Shown here: piece by piece, positions 36,568 to 47,115 of the stretch
Layout: each line of letters begins with the position of its first letter
How positions within the stretch are numbered: position 1 is the stretch's first letter
NCBI RefSeq assembly: GCF_014860165.1
Contig: NZ_JACZKG010000052.1
Coordinates: 20,734-84,733, forward strand
Source of the DNA: Devosia sp.
Lineage (GTDB): Bacteria; Pseudomonadota; Alphaproteobacteria; Rhizobiales; Devosiaceae
Reading direction: 5' to 3'
Length of the DNA: 64,000 nucleotides
Position numbers and translations under genes: made by a program
Notes under the pieces: model-generated
The model's input: the letters and a program-made list of their open reading frames with translations, nothing else
What the model was told of the DNA's origin: nothing
The model's database searches: none

Positions 36568-37398
36568 TCAGTGTCCCAGCGTCGCTTCGACGCGCGCCCG
36601 CAGCTCCGGCGTCACTGTGGGCCGGACGCCGAACCAGGCCTCAAAGCCGGGTGCGGCCTGATGCAGCAGCATGCCCAATCCGTCAACCGTGCGGAGGCCC
36701 CGCGCCCGGGCCTCGGCCAGCAGCGGCGTTTCGAGCGGCACATAGACGATGTCGGTGACAAGCGTCTTGCGCGGCAACAGCGCGAGATCAAGCCAATCGA
36801 AGCGACTACCATGCATGCCGATCGAGCTGGTATTGATGACAATGCCGGTCCGCGGCGCCAGCTCGGCAAAGGCGTCAAAGCCATGCGCCTCGAATGGGCC
36901 ATCGATCTCATCGACCAAAGCCTGCGCATTGGCCAGTGTCCGGTTGAGCACATGCACCTTGCCGCCGTTGCGCCGCTGCAGCGCCACAAGCACCGCACGG
37001 GCGGCGCCCCCCGCACCGATCACCATGGCATCGTCTGGCCCGTCCGACCAGCCGGGCACAGCGGCATCGAGATTACCGAGAAAACCCAGATAGTCGGTAT
37101 TGCTGCCGAACACCTTGCCCTCGCGCACCACCAGCGTATTGACCGCACCGATCTTGCGGGCCAGCGGATCAACTGCGTCACAGAGGCCGAACACGGCCTC
37201 CTTATGCGGGATGGTGACATTGCCGCCGGCAAATTCGCCGGATCGCAGCCGTTCGAAGAAGGCAGGCAGCGCCTCCGGCGGCACATCGATCGCTTCGTAG
37301 CTGCCGTCGATGCGGTGCTCGGCCAACCAGGTCTGATGAATGAGCGGCGAGCGGGAATGGTTGATCGGATGGCCGATGACGAAGGCTTTTGTTGTCAC
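36568..37398 (-). CDS. aroE: Shikimate dehydrogenase
   Basis: Converts 3-dehydroshikimate to shikimate with NADPH. The 276-residue protein has the substrate-binding GHPINHSRSPLIHQ, GGNVTIPHKEAVFGLCD (catalytic Lys), SNTDYLGFLG, MVIGAGGAARAVLVAL with the NADP loop, and DGLGMLLHQAAPGFEAWFG. The start is GTG 37398, overlapping the maf stop as GTGA. Confidence 0.97.
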   Translation of the reverse strand: MTTKAFVIGHPINHSRSPLIHQTWLAEHRIDGSYEAIDVPPEALPAFFERLRSGEFAGGNVTIPHKEAVFGLCDAVDPLARKIGAVNTLVVREGKVFGSNTDYLGFLGNLDAAVPGWSDGPDDAMVIGAGGAARAVLVALQRRNGGKVHVLNRTLANAQALVDEIDGPFEAHGFDAFAELAPRTGIVINTSSIGMHGSRFDWLDLALLPRKTLVTDIVYVPLETPLLAEARARGLRTVDGLGMLLHQAAPGFEAWFGVRPTVTPELRARVEATLGH

Positions 37399-37988
37399 GT
37401 GAGGGTCTCGGGGGCAAAACTGCGCAGGGCGGCCAATAGGGGCAGCAGCGGCAGGCCCAGAATGGTGAAATAGTCGCCGGTCACGGTTTCGAACAGGCGG
37501 ATCGAGGGGCCTTCGAGCCGATAGCCGCCGACCGAGGACAGGATAGCATCGCCCTCGCGAGCCAGCACGTCATCGCGTTCCTGGGCAGTGAAGTCCCGCA
37601 GGGTCAGCTCGGCCGTTTCGACGCCCGACCACAGCAAGACATCGTCACGGACCAGCGCCACAGCGGCGTGCAGGCGATGGGTCTTGCCGCGCAGATGATC
37701 GAGCTGGGTGACGGCGGCGGTTCGGTCGGCCGGCTTGTGCAAAAGCTCGGTACCAAGGCTGAGGGTCTGGTCGGCACCGATCACAATGGCGCCGGGATGG
37801 TCGGCAGCGACGGCGGCGGCCTTGCGTTTGGAGAGGTGCTGGGCAACGTCGCGGCCATCGCCGCCGGCCGCTATTACAGCCTCCTCGAGGCTTCGCTCAT
37901 CAATGCTGGCCGGCTGGCACGAAAACACCAATCCGGCCTGCTGCAGCAGGGCTTTGCGGGTCGCGCTCTGGGAGGCCAGGATCAGCAT
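37395..37988 (-). CDS. maf: Maf-like nucleoside triphosphate pyrophosphatase
   Basis: House-cleaning pyrophosphatase acting on non-canonical or modified NTPs. The 197-residue form starts MLILASQSATRKALLQQAGL. It contains ADHPGAIVIGADQTLSL with the catalytic Asp, AILSSVGGYRLEG and SIRLFETVTGDYFTILGLPL. A GTG at 38006 would add six residues. It borders the putative origin and is read away from it. Confidence 0.92.
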   Translation of the reverse strand: MLILASQSATRKALLQQAGLVFSCQPASIDERSLEEAVIAAGGDGRDVAQHLSKRKAAAVAADHPGAIVIGADQTLSLGTELLHKPADRTAAVTQLDHLRGKTHRLHAAVALVRDDVLLWSGVETAELTLRDFTAQERDDVLAREGDAILSSVGGYRLEGPSIRLFETVTGDYFTILGLPLLPLLAALRSFAPETLT

Positions 37989-38431
37989 GGGGACGATGTT
38001 TTCCACACTGTCATCCCCAGCTCAAGGGCCAGCCTGTGACAATGACTCATGGTTTTGCCGCTCGGCCCGATTTGTTCGACTTGGTTACCGAATGATTAAC
38101 ACCTGGACTCGGTGAGCGGTCCACGGAAGCGGTGGGATAGGTCTGGGGATAAACCCAGACGCACCGAACCTGGCCGCCAAGCGGTTTTGCACATGCCAAT
38201 CCGAATCATTGACTCCGGAGTCCGCCCGTTAAGGTCTGCTTAACCATTAAGGCCGGGGCGGGGCTCGCTATGATTCACAGGGGTCGTTAACACCTCGTTT
38301 ACCATCGCCCTGCGCGGTTGTGCCGCCACGAGGGCGATTGTGGACGGCGCTGAATTGGCCCAAAACACCGCCATGATAATACTGATACGAAGTCAGAAAG
38401 ACTCTTTAGGGGTTTTGAAGGGAAGGTTGAC
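37989..38431. other. Putative chromosomal replication origin (oriC) between maf and hemE
   Basis: 443 gene-free bases at the position where several alphaproteobacterial origins have been placed, next to hemE. Features seen: a perfect CtrA-type box TTAA-N7-TTAA at 38229-38243; TTAC-N7-TTAA at 38085-38099; TTAA-N7-TTTA at 38287-38301. DnaA-box-like 9-mers are at 38144-38152 (minus strand TTATCCCCA), 38185-38193 (TTTTGCACA) and 38271-38279 (TGATTCACA). Seven GANTC sites occur, including the palindrome GACTCCGGAGTC at 38211-38222. Genes on both sides point outward. Confidence 0.78.
38229..38243 (+). promoter_or_regulatory. CtrA-type binding box
   Basis: TTAAGGTCTGCTTAA is a perfect TTAA-N7-TTAA, the CtrA recognition pattern. 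Two imperfect boxes at 38085 and 38287 flank it at about 140 and 60 bases. CtrA boxes in an alphaproteobacterial origin usually restrain initiation. Confidence 0.65.
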
Positions 38432-39457
38432 GTGACCCATAAGCCCCTCTTGGCAACCGTGCTTGGCCAGCGCCAGGAACGGCCTCCGCTCTGGATCATG
38501 CGCCAGGCGGGCCGCTACCTGCCTGAATACCGTGAGGTCAGGACTCGGGCGACGAACTTCCTCGAGCTCTGCTATACGCCCGATCTCGCCACCGAGGTGT
38601 CGCTGCAGCCATTGCGCCGTTTCGATCTCGATGCCGCGATCCTGTTCTCCGACATCCTGGTCATTCCCGACGCGCTCGGCCAGTCGGTGCGCTTTGAGGC
38701 TGGAGAGGGTCCTGTCCTTGATCCGGTTGATGCCGGCAGCATCGCCGGGCTGGGGAAGGAGATGGATCCGCTGGATCACCTGGCGCCGGTGCTGGAGACC
38801 GTGCGACGCCTGCGGGCGGCCATCGCACCCGATAAGACGCTGATCGGCTTCTGCGGCTCTCCCTGGACCGTGGCGACCTATATGATTGGCGGTAAGGGGT
38901 CACCCGACCAGGCCGCGGCCCGATTGTTTGCCCTGCGGCATCCGGAAGCTTTTGCGGCTCTGCTGGATGTGCTGGTCAAGACCAGCATTGATTATCTGGT
39001 CGCGCAGCTCGAGGCCGGCGCCGATGTGGTGCAGCTGTTCGAGAGCTGGGCGCTCAATCTCGACGATGCAGCCTTTTCTAGCCATGTCATCGAACCAAAC
39101 CGGCGGATCGTTGCCGGGGTGCGGGCCCGGGTGCCCAATGCGCCCATCATCGGCTTTCCGCGGGGCGCTGCCGGCAACCTGGCGCGCTATGCGCAGGAAA
39201 CGGGGGTCAATGCGCTCGGGTTGGACTACGCGACGCCGCTTGATTCTGCCCGGACCTTTTCCCCGGGCCTGCCGGTGCAGGGTAATCTCGATCCATTGCG
39301 GCTGGTGGCGGGTGGTGCCCAGATGGACGAGCGCATCGACGCCATCATCGCGGCCTTTGCCGACCGCCCGCATATCTTCAATCTGGGCCACGGCATCGTG
39401 CCGGAAACGCCGATCGCGCATGTCGAGCGGCTGGTGGCGCGGGTCAAGAACCGCTAG
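38432..39457 (+). CDS. hemE: Uroporphyrinogen decarboxylase
   Basis: Heme synthesis enzyme converting uroporphyrinogen III to coproporphyrinogen III. The 341-residue protein has PLWIMRQAGRYLPEYREVR, AAILFSDILVIPDALGQ, IGFCGSPWTVATYMIGG, VVQLFESWA, IIGFPRGAAG and FNLGHGIVPETPIAHVERL. The start is GTG 38432 after AAGG. It borders the putative origin on the right and leads a plus-strand run to parB. Confidence 0.97.
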   Translation: MTHKPLLATVLGQRQERPPLWIMRQAGRYLPEYREVRTRATNFLELCYTPDLATEVSLQPLRRFDLDAAILFSDILVIPDALGQSVRFEAGEGPVLDPVDAGSIAGLGKEMDPLDHLAPVLETVRRLRAAIAPDKTLIGFCGSPWTVATYMIGGKGSPDQAAARLFALRHPEAFAALLDVLVKTSIDYLVAQLEAGADVVQLFESWALNLDDAAFSSHVIEPNRRIVAGVRARVPNAPIIGFPRGAAGNLARYAQETGVNALGLDYATPLDSARTFSPGLPVQGNLDPLRLVAGGAQMDERIDAIIAAFADRPHIFNLGHGIVPETPIAHVERLVARVKNR

Positions 39458-39501
39458 AGCCGCGAGGGGCAAAGCGGCCATGAACTGTCGGGGAGTTCTG
39501 C

Positions 39502-39930
39502 ATGTATGAGTGGGTCAAGGCGCTGCATGTCATCTCGGTGATCGCCTGGATGGCCGGGATGATGTATCTGCCCCGGCTGTTCGTCTATCACGCAGAATCG
39601 ACGGTCGGGTCGGAGAAGTCCGAGACCTTCAAGGTCATGGAACGCCGGCTTTATCGCGGCATCATCACGCCGGCCATGCTCGCCACCTGGATCTTTGGCC
39701 TCTGGCTTGCCTTCGGCTTCGGCATTGTCGATTTCTCGATGGGCTGGATGTGGCTCAAGGCGGCGATGGTCATCGCGCTGAGTGGCGTTCATGGCTGGTA
39801 TGGCTCGCTGCTGCGGGCTTTCCAGCAGGATCGGAACACGAGAAGCCACAAATTCTATCGTGCCATCAATGAAATCCCCTTCGTCATCGCCATCGTCATC
39901 GTCATTGCGGTGATCGTAAAACCGTTCTGA
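39502..39930 (+). CDS. hemJ: Protoporphyrinogen oxidase HemJ
   Basis: A 142-residue membrane protein with four to five helices. The HemJ features are WVKALHVISVIAWMAGMMYL (conserved His and the AWMAG helix), PRLFVYHAES, ERRLYRGIITPAMLATWIFG and MWLKAAMVIALSGVHGWY. HemJ oxidises protoporphyrinogen IX in bacteria lacking HemG and HemY. Position after hemE, 44 bases apart, supports the heme role. Confidence 0.93.
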   Translation: MYEWVKALHVISVIAWMAGMMYLPRLFVYHAESTVGSEKSETFKVMERRLYRGIITPAMLATWIFGLWLAFGFGIVDFSMGWMWLKAAMVIALSGVHGWYGSLLRAFQQDRNTRSHKFYRAINEIPFVIAIVIVIAVIVKPF

Positions 39931-39947
39931 GGGCGGCGAGGAGGGGC

Positions 39948-39963
39948 TGTTTCACGTGAATCT
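39948..39963. promoter_or_regulatory. Hybrid parS-like site (GTTTCACGTGAATC)
   Basis: TGTTTCACGTGAATCT lies between hemJ and rho. The left arm and core are canonical parS. The right arm carries GAATC. Confidence 0.55.
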
Positions 39964-40131
39964 GGGCAGGGCGCGACGGTTTCATCCTTGAAACTGCTCC
40001 CGGATCGCGCTACATGCCTAGCCAACGCATCCCAAATCTAGCCGACCTCCCCGGTCGCTGCGCGGTGCCTACCCCTCCCAGATATATCGCCTTCCTGACG
40101 ATTACCGCTTCCCAATAGGGTCTCCCGCTAC

Positions 40132-41397
40132 ATGCAGAATATGAAGCTCAGCGAGCTCAAGGCCAAGTCCCCGGCCGAACTCCTGGTGTTCGCTGAAGAA
40201 CACGAGGTCGAGAATGCCTCGACCATGCGCAAACAGGAATTGATGTTTGCCATTCTCAAGGAACTGGCCGCCCAGGAAGTCGACATTACCGGCGAAGGCG
40301 TCGTCGAAGTCCTCCCTGATGGTTTCGGTTTCCTGCGTTCCCCGGACGCCAACTATCTCCCGGGCCCCGACGACATCTATGTCAGTCCATCCCAGATTCG
40401 TCGCTTCGGTCTCAGAACCGGCGACACGGTCGAAGGCCAGATTCGGTCTCCCAAGGATGGCGAGCGCTACTTTGCGCTGCTCAAGGTCAACACCATCAAC
40501 TTCGAAGATCCCGAGGCGGTCCGCCACAAGGTCAACTTCGACAACCTGACCCCGCTCTATCCCGAAGAACGGCTCCGCATGGAGCTGCCCGATCCGACGC
40601 TGAAGGATCGTTCGGCCCGCCTGCTCGATCTCGTTGCCCCGTTGGGCAAGGGTCAGCGTGCGCTGATTGTTGCGCCACCGCGTACCGGTAAGACGGTATT
40701 GTTGCAGAATATTGCACAATCGATCGCCACCAATCACCCCGAATGCTATCTGATCGTGTTGCTGATCGACGAGCGGCCGGAAGAAGTGACAGACATGCAG
40801 CGCTCGGTGCGCGGTGAAGTCATCTCCTCGACCTTTGACGAGCCGGCTTCGCGTCACGTCCAGGTCGCCGAAATGGTGATCGAAAAGGCCAAGCGCCTGG
40901 TCGAACACAAGCGCGACGTGGTCATCCTGCTCGATTCGATCACCCGCCTCGGCCGCGCCTACAACACCGTCGTGCCGAGCTCCGGCAAGGTGCTGACCGG
41001 CGGCGTGGACGCCAATGCGCTGCAGCGCCCGAAGCGCTTCTTTGGTGCTGCGCGCAATATCGAGGATGGCGGCTCGCTGACTATCATTTCAACGGCGCTG
41101 ATCGATACCGGCTCGCGCATGGATGAAGTGATCTTCGAAGAGTTCAAGGGCACCGGCAACTCGGAAATCATCCTTGACCGCAAGGTCGCCGACAAGCGCA
41201 TCTTCCCGGCGCTCGACATCACCAAGTCGGGTACGCGCAAGGAAGAGCTGCTGGTCGAGCCGGACATCCTCAAGAAGATGTATGTGCTGCGCCGCATCCT
41301 CAATCCGATGGGGACGATCGACGCGATGGAATTCCTGATGGACAAGGTCCGCCAGACCAAGACAAATTCCGACTTCTTCGATTCGATGAATACCTGA
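40132..41397 (+). CDS. rho: Transcription termination factor Rho
   Basis: Hexameric RNA helicase. The 421-residue protein starts [18 protein letters not shown]. It has the cold-shock-like RNA-binding domain ([38 protein letters not shown]), the Walker A loop [36 protein letters not shown], the Q-loop region around [15 protein letters not shown], and the C-terminal [12 protein letters not shown] 200-base leader separates it from hemJ. Confidence 0.98.
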   Translation: MQNMKLSELKAKSPAELLVFAEEHEVENASTMRKQELMFAILKELAAQEVDITGEGVVEVLPDGFGFLRSPDANYLPGPDDIYVSPSQIRRFGLRTGDTVEGQIRSPKDGERYFALLKVNTINFEDPEAVRHKVNFDNLTPLYPEERLRMELPDPTLKDRSARLLDLVAPLGKGQRALIVAPPRTGKTVLLQNIAQSIATNHPECYLIVLLIDERPEEVTDMQRSVRGEVISSTFDEPASRHVQVAEMVIEKAKRLVEHKRDVVILLDSITRLGRAYNTVVPSSGKVLTGGVDANALQRPKRFFGAARNIEDGGSLTIISTALIDTGSRMDEVIFEEFKGTGNSEIILDRKVADKRIFPALDITKSGTRKEELLVEPDILKKMYVLRRILNPMGTIDAMEFLMDKVRQTKTNSDFFDSMNT

Positions 41398-41472
41398 TCG
41401 CCAGCGCGGCGATTGACGACACTCCCGAGAGCGACATGCACCAGCGTGTCGCTCTCTGCTTTCGGAGAACCC

Positions 41473-42765
41473 ATGATGAGCGGCGATACGATCGTGGCGC
41501 TGTCCTCTGGAGCCCCACCCTCCGGCGTGGCGGTCATCCGCCTCTCCGGACCTGCCACGGGCAGGATTCTCCAGGACATAGCCGGCACCATCCCCGAGCC
41601 GCGGCGGCTGACGCTGCGGCCCATCGGCCGCGAGTCGATGCTTGATCGCGGCCTCGTCGCCTGGTTTCCGGCACCCCACAGCTTTACCGGCGAAGACTGC
41701 GCCGAGTTGCAGGTGCATGGCTCCCCGGCCGGGGTCCGCTCGATCATCAAGCTCATTACCAGCAAGGGGGCCCGCCTTGCGGAGGCCGGCGAGTTCACCC
41801 GGCGGGCCTTTGAGAATGGCAAGCTCGACCTGGTGGAAATCGAGGGCCTGGGCGACCTCTTGGAAGCCGAGACCGAGAACCAGCGACGCCAGGCCTTGGC
41901 CCGGTTCGAAGGGGGCCTGTCGCAACGGATCGACGGCTGGCGCGATCAATTGCTTGATCTGCGGGCCGAGATCGAGGCTCGGCTGGACTTTTCAGACGAG
42001 GGCGATGTCGGCGATACCCTGCCCGAGGACTTCGGCCGCAGCCTTACGGCATTGCGCAATGACATCGCCATGGCGCTGGCCTCGGTCGAGCATGGCCGCG
42101 TCGTTCGCGAAGGTATCCGCGTGGCACTGGCGGGGCCGCCGAATGCCGGAAAATCCAGTCTGCTCAATGCCTTGGCACAATCGGACATCGCCATCGTGAC
42201 GGAGGAGGCCGGGACGACCCGCGACGTGCGCGAGGTGCCGCTCGACATCAACGGTCAGCTCTATATCCTGCTCGACCTGGCCGGCCTGCGCGAGACCGAC
42301 AGCAAGGCCGAGGCTGAAGGCGTACGCCGGGCTCGGCAGGCCATCGACCAGGCCGATATCGTCCTGTGGCTCAGCGCTCCGGATCTGCCAGCGGTGGAAA
42401 TTCCGGAGACTGACAACCGCCACATCCATGTCAGCACCAAGCGTGACCTGGGCAGGGTGACCGGTGCCGATATTGCCGTGTCCGCGCAGAGCGGCGAAGG
42501 GCTCGCCGAGCTGCTGGGGCGAATTGAGCAACTCGGCCAGACGCTGTCGAGCGGGGAGCCATCCCTGCTCAGCCGGGAGCGGGACCGCATAGCGCTACAG
42601 AGCGCCATCGAGGCCCTGGAGGCTTCGGCGAAACAGCTGGCAATGCCTGAACTGGCAGCCGAGAGCCTGCGGCTGGCATCGCAGGCGCTGGAGCGCCTGG
42701 TCGGTCGGCTGGATGCGGAGCGGGTGTTGGACCGCCTGTTTACCAGCTTCTGCATCGGCAAGTGA
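41473..42765 (+). CDS. mnmE: tRNA uridine-5-carboxymethylaminomethyl GTPase MnmE
   Basis: With MnmG it modifies wobble U34 of tRNAs. The 430-residue protein has an N-terminal folate-binding domain (DTIVALSSGAPPSGVAVIRL, PHSFTGEDCAELQVHGSP), a helical region, and an inserted G domain (ALAGPPNAGKSSLLNALAQ, TEEAGTTRDVREVPLDI, LLDLAGLRETD). It ends in FCIGK with the catalytic Cys. ATG 41473 or 41476 follows GGAGA at 41464. An upstream open frame to 41413 is not used. Confidence 0.97.
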   Translation: MMSGDTIVALSSGAPPSGVAVIRLSGPATGRILQDIAGTIPEPRRLTLRPIGRESMLDRGLVAWFPAPHSFTGEDCAELQVHGSPAGVRSIIKLITSKGARLAEAGEFTRRAFENGKLDLVEIEGLGDLLEAETENQRRQALARFEGGLSQRIDGWRDQLLDLRAEIEARLDFSDEGDVGDTLPEDFGRSLTALRNDIAMALASVEHGRVVREGIRVALAGPPNAGKSSLLNALAQSDIAIVTEEAGTTRDVREVPLDINGQLYILLDLAGLRETDSKAEAEGVRRARQAIDQADIVLWLSAPDLPAVEIPETDNRHIHVSTKRDLGRVTGADIAVSAQSGEGLAELLGRIEQLGQTLSSGEPSLLSRERDRIALQSAIEALEASAKQLAMPELAAESLRLASQALERLVGRLDAERVLDRLFTSFCIGK

Positions 42766-42778
42766 TTCACGTGAAACA
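42763..42778. promoter_or_regulatory. parS site 1 (hybrid, TGATTCACGTGAAACA)
   Basis: It overlaps the mnmE stop codon. Fifteen of sixteen bases match TGTTTCACGTGAAACA, and the left arm holds GATTC. Confidence 0.75.
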
Positions 42779-42800
42779 CGGCCGTGATCGCGGTCGGAAT

Positions 42801-42816
42801 TGATTCACGTGAAACA
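42801..42816. promoter_or_regulatory. parS site 2 (hybrid, TGATTCACGTGAAACA)
   Basis: Identical to the site at 42763 and 38 bases further on, in the mnmE-mnmG gap. Same orientation, with GATTC in the left arm. Confidence 0.78.
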
Positions 42817-42849
42817 TTGGCCTATTGAGGCCAGCCTTGGAGACATGCC

Positions 42850-44711
<1,862 letters not shown>

Positions 44712-44712
<1 letters not shown>

Positions 44713-45359
44713 TGTCCGGTCGGGAGGCGATTGCGCCTTACGCGCGGCATTTCACCCGATCCCTCGACGAGGTCGCTGCGGATTTGGAATCCTATGCTCA
44801 GCTGCTGGCGAAGTGGCAGGCGGTGCAGAATCTTGTTTCACGTGAAACACTGGGGGAGGTCTGGTCACGGCACTTTGCCGACAGCCTGCAGGTGCTCAAG
44901 CTGTTGAAGGAGGGTGACCGGGCGTTCCTGGACCTCGGCAGCGGCGGCGGCCTTCCGGCCCTGCCCCTGGCCATTGCCCTCAAGAGCCCGAATCACCATT
45001 TCACTCTGATCGAACCGAATGGGCGCAAGGTGAGCTTCCTGCGGGCAGTGGCGCGGGAACTGGGCCTGATCGTCACGGTCGAGGGTCGCCGGAGCGATCA
45101 GGTTGATTCACGTGAAACACCGGCGCCCGACGTGATCACCTCGCGGGCACTGGCCGCCCTGCCGACATTGTGTGGCTGGATGAAGCCGTTCTTTGCCCCA
45201 CAAACACGGGCAATCCTGCACAAGGGGCGGGAACATGGTGAAGAACTGATGGAAGCCGCTACGCATTGGGACTATGACGTGGTAGTAACCTCAAGTGACA
45301 TCGATCCAAGTGGTGTCCTGCTCACGCTTTCGAATTTGCGTGCGAAATCAGTTAGTTAG
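44712..45359 (+). CDS. rsmG: 16S rRNA (guanine-527-N7) methyltransferase RsmG (GidB)
   Basis: The 215-residue SAM-dependent methyltransferase has the early KWQAVQNLVSRETL, the SAM loop AFLDLGSGGGLPALPLAI, FTLIEPNGRKVSFLRAVARE and DVITSRALAALPTLCGWMKP. Two parS sites are embedded in the coding sequence (44834 and 45104), each encoding the residues S-R-E-T, so the gene carries a second function. It is followed 24 bases later by parA. Confidence 0.96.
44834..44849. promoter_or_regulatory. parS site 3 (perfect 16-bp match)
   Basis: TGTTTCACGTGAAACA equals the parS consensus at all sixteen positions. It lies inside rsmG. Confidence 0.92.
45104..45119. promoter_or_regulatory. parS site 4 (hybrid, TGATTCACGTGAAACA)
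   Basis: Located inside rsmG, 270 bases after site 3. It matches the consensus at 15 of 16 positions and carries GATTC. Confidence 0.8.
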
Positions 45360-45383
45360 CGGCGAACGAGCTGGAGGCCAATA

Positions 45384-46184
45384 GTGGCGCCCCGTATCCT
45401 GACACTGGCCAACCAAAAAGGCGGCGTGGGCAAAACCACGACTGCGATCAATCTCGCCACCGCGCTGGCCGCGGTGGGTGAGCGCGTGCTGATCATCGAC
45501 CTCGATCCGCAGGGCAATGCCTCGACCGGGCTCGGCATCTCGCGCACCGATCGCGAAGTGTCCTCATATGACCTGCTGGTGGGTGAGGCGACCGTCGCCC
45601 AGGCTGCCATCATGACATCAGTGCCCAATGTGGCCATCGTCCCGTCGACCATGGATCTGCTCGGCGTCGAGCTGACCATTGCCGGCCATGCGGACCGGGC
45701 CTTCAAGTTGCGCAACGCCTTCAAGCAACTGGGCGAGCTTGCCATCAACGACAAGCCGGTGAGCTATATCCTCATCGATTGCCCACCGTCGCTCAACCTG
45801 TTGACCGTCAATTCGCTGGTGGCGGCCGATGCCGTGCTGGTGCCGCTGCAATGCGAGTTCTTCGCGCTGGAGGGTCTGAGCCAACTGCTTCAAACGATTG
45901 AACAAATTCGCTCGACGCTCAATCCGCGCCTGTCCATCCAGGGCGTGGTGATGACGATGTTCGACAAGCGCAACAATCTCAGCGAGCAGGTGCTGCAGGA
46001 CGTGCGCCAGGAAATGGGCGACCTGGTCTACGACACGGTCATCCCCCGCAATGTGCGATTGAGCGAGGCGCCGTCCTATGGCAAGCCGGCTTTGCTTTAT
46101 GACCTCAAATGTGCCGGCAGCCAGGCCTATCTGCGGCTGGCCACCGAAGTGATCCGCCGCGAGCGGCAGCTCAACGCGGCATAG
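45384..46184 (+). CDS. parA: Chromosome partitioning ATPase ParA
   Basis: The 266-residue deviant Walker ATPase starts at GTG 45384, six bases after GGAGG. It has LTLANQKGGVGKTTTAINLA, LIIDLDPQGNASTGLGI, ILIDCPPSLNLLTVNSLVAA and VPLQCEFFALEGLSQLL. No N-terminal DNA-binding domain precedes it, which is the chromosomal (Soj) type. parB starts nine bases after its stop. Confidence 0.97.
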   Translation: MAPRILTLANQKGGVGKTTTAINLATALAAVGERVLIIDLDPQGNASTGLGISRTDREVSSYDLLVGEATVAQAAIMTSVPNVAIVPSTMDLLGVELTIAGHADRAFKLRNAFKQLGELAINDKPVSYILIDCPPSLNLLTVNSLVAADAVLVPLQCEFFALEGLSQLLQTIEQIRSTLNPRLSIQGVVMTMFDKRNNLSEQVLQDVRQEMGDLVYDTVIPRNVRLSEAPSYGKPALLYDLKCAGSQAYLRLATEVIRRERQLNAA

Positions 46185-46193
46185 GAGCCCGAT

Positions 46194-47069
46194 ATGAACG
46201 ACAAACCCACACGTCTTGGTCGCGGGCTCGCGGCGCTGATCGGCGACATGGCCACGGTGGAAGGCGCACGCGTCACCGAATCGGGGGGCGTCAAGAAGCT
46301 GCCCGTCGAATTCATCATCGCCAATCGCGCCAATCCGCGGCGGACCTTCAACAGCGAGCAGCTGGAGGAGTTGACCAACTCGATCCGCGAAAAGGGCGTC
46401 ATGCAGCCGCTGCTGGTACGTCCCAGCGATGATCCCAACATTTTCGAGATTATTGCCGGCGAGCGCCGCTGGCGCGCCGCGCAGAAGGCCGGCCTGCATG
46501 ACGTGCCTGTCATCGTGCGCGATGTGGGTGACAAGGAAGCGCTCGAGCTCGCAATCATCGAGAATGTGCAGCGCGCGGATCTAAATCCGCTTGAAGAAGC
46601 AATGGGTTACGGCCAGCTGATCGAACAGTTCGACTATACGCAGCAGGACCTGGCGCAGGTGATCGGCAAGAGCCGTTCCCATGTCGCCAATACGCTGCGA
46701 CTGCTGCGGCTGCCCGAGGATGTGCGCGAGATGGTCTCCAGCGGCACGCTGACCGCCGGTCACGCCAGGACGCTGATCACCGCCGAGGATCCGGCAACTC
46801 TGGCGCGCCAGATCGTGTCCGGCGGCCTTTCGGTGCGTGAGGCCGAGGCGCTGAGCCAGCAGCGCGACGTGGCCGGCAAAAAGAAGCCGAGCGAATCTCA
46901 GGCCGATCGCGATGCCGATACGGTGGCGCTGGAGCGCCGGCTGTCGGATGCGCTGGGCCTTTCGGTGTCGCTGGCGCATAGCGAACGCGGCGGCAAGCTC
47001 GAGATTCGCTACAAGACGCTGGAACAACTCGACGGCATCTGCCTGAAACTGACCGGCTACGCGAACTAG
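46194..47069 (+). CDS. parB: Chromosome partitioning protein ParB
   Basis: CTP-dependent parS-binding clamp. The 291-residue protein starts MNDKPTRLGRGLAALIGDMA, an N-terminal ParA-interacting peptide. It has the FNSEQLEELTNSIREKGVMQ-PLLVRP domain, the arginine patch IIAGERRWRAAQKAG, IENVQRADLNPLEEAMGY, the HTH QQDLAQVIGKSRSHVANTLR and a C-terminal dimerisation region. Five parS-type sites lie within 4.4 kb. Confidence 0.97.
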   Translation: MNDKPTRLGRGLAALIGDMATVEGARVTESGGVKKLPVEFIIANRANPRRTFNSEQLEELTNSIREKGVMQPLLVRPSDDPNIFEIIAGERRWRAAQKAGLHDVPVIVRDVGDKEALELAIIENVQRADLNPLEEAMGYGQLIEQFDYTQQDLAQVIGKSRSHVANTLRLLRLPEDVREMVSSGTLTAGHARTLITAEDPATLARQIVSGGLSVREAEALSQQRDVAGKKKPSESQADRDADTVALERRLSDALGLSVSLAHSERGGKLEIRYKTLEQLDGICLKLTGYAN

Positions 47070-47091
47070 GTTTCCGTTGTCAGGGCAGGCC

Positions 47092-47107
47092 GTTTCACGT
47101 GAAACGC
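47092..47107. promoter_or_regulatory. parS site 5 (perfect palindrome CGTTTCACGTGAAACG)
   Basis: A 16-base perfect palindrome differing from the consensus only at the outermost pair. It lies between the convergent parB and holA genes. Confidence 0.85.
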
Positions 47108-47115
47108 AGTCGTTA

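Noticed and set aside
37391..37402. CACGTG at the maf/aroE junction as another parS
   Set aside because: GTTGTCACGTGAGGG matches only the core. Both arms deviate.
39987..40015. Sigma-32-like promoter (CTTGAAA) before rho
   Set aside because: The -35 matches, but the following -10 (CGCTACAT) is poor and it lies within a small hairpin. Rho is not a usual heat-shock gene.
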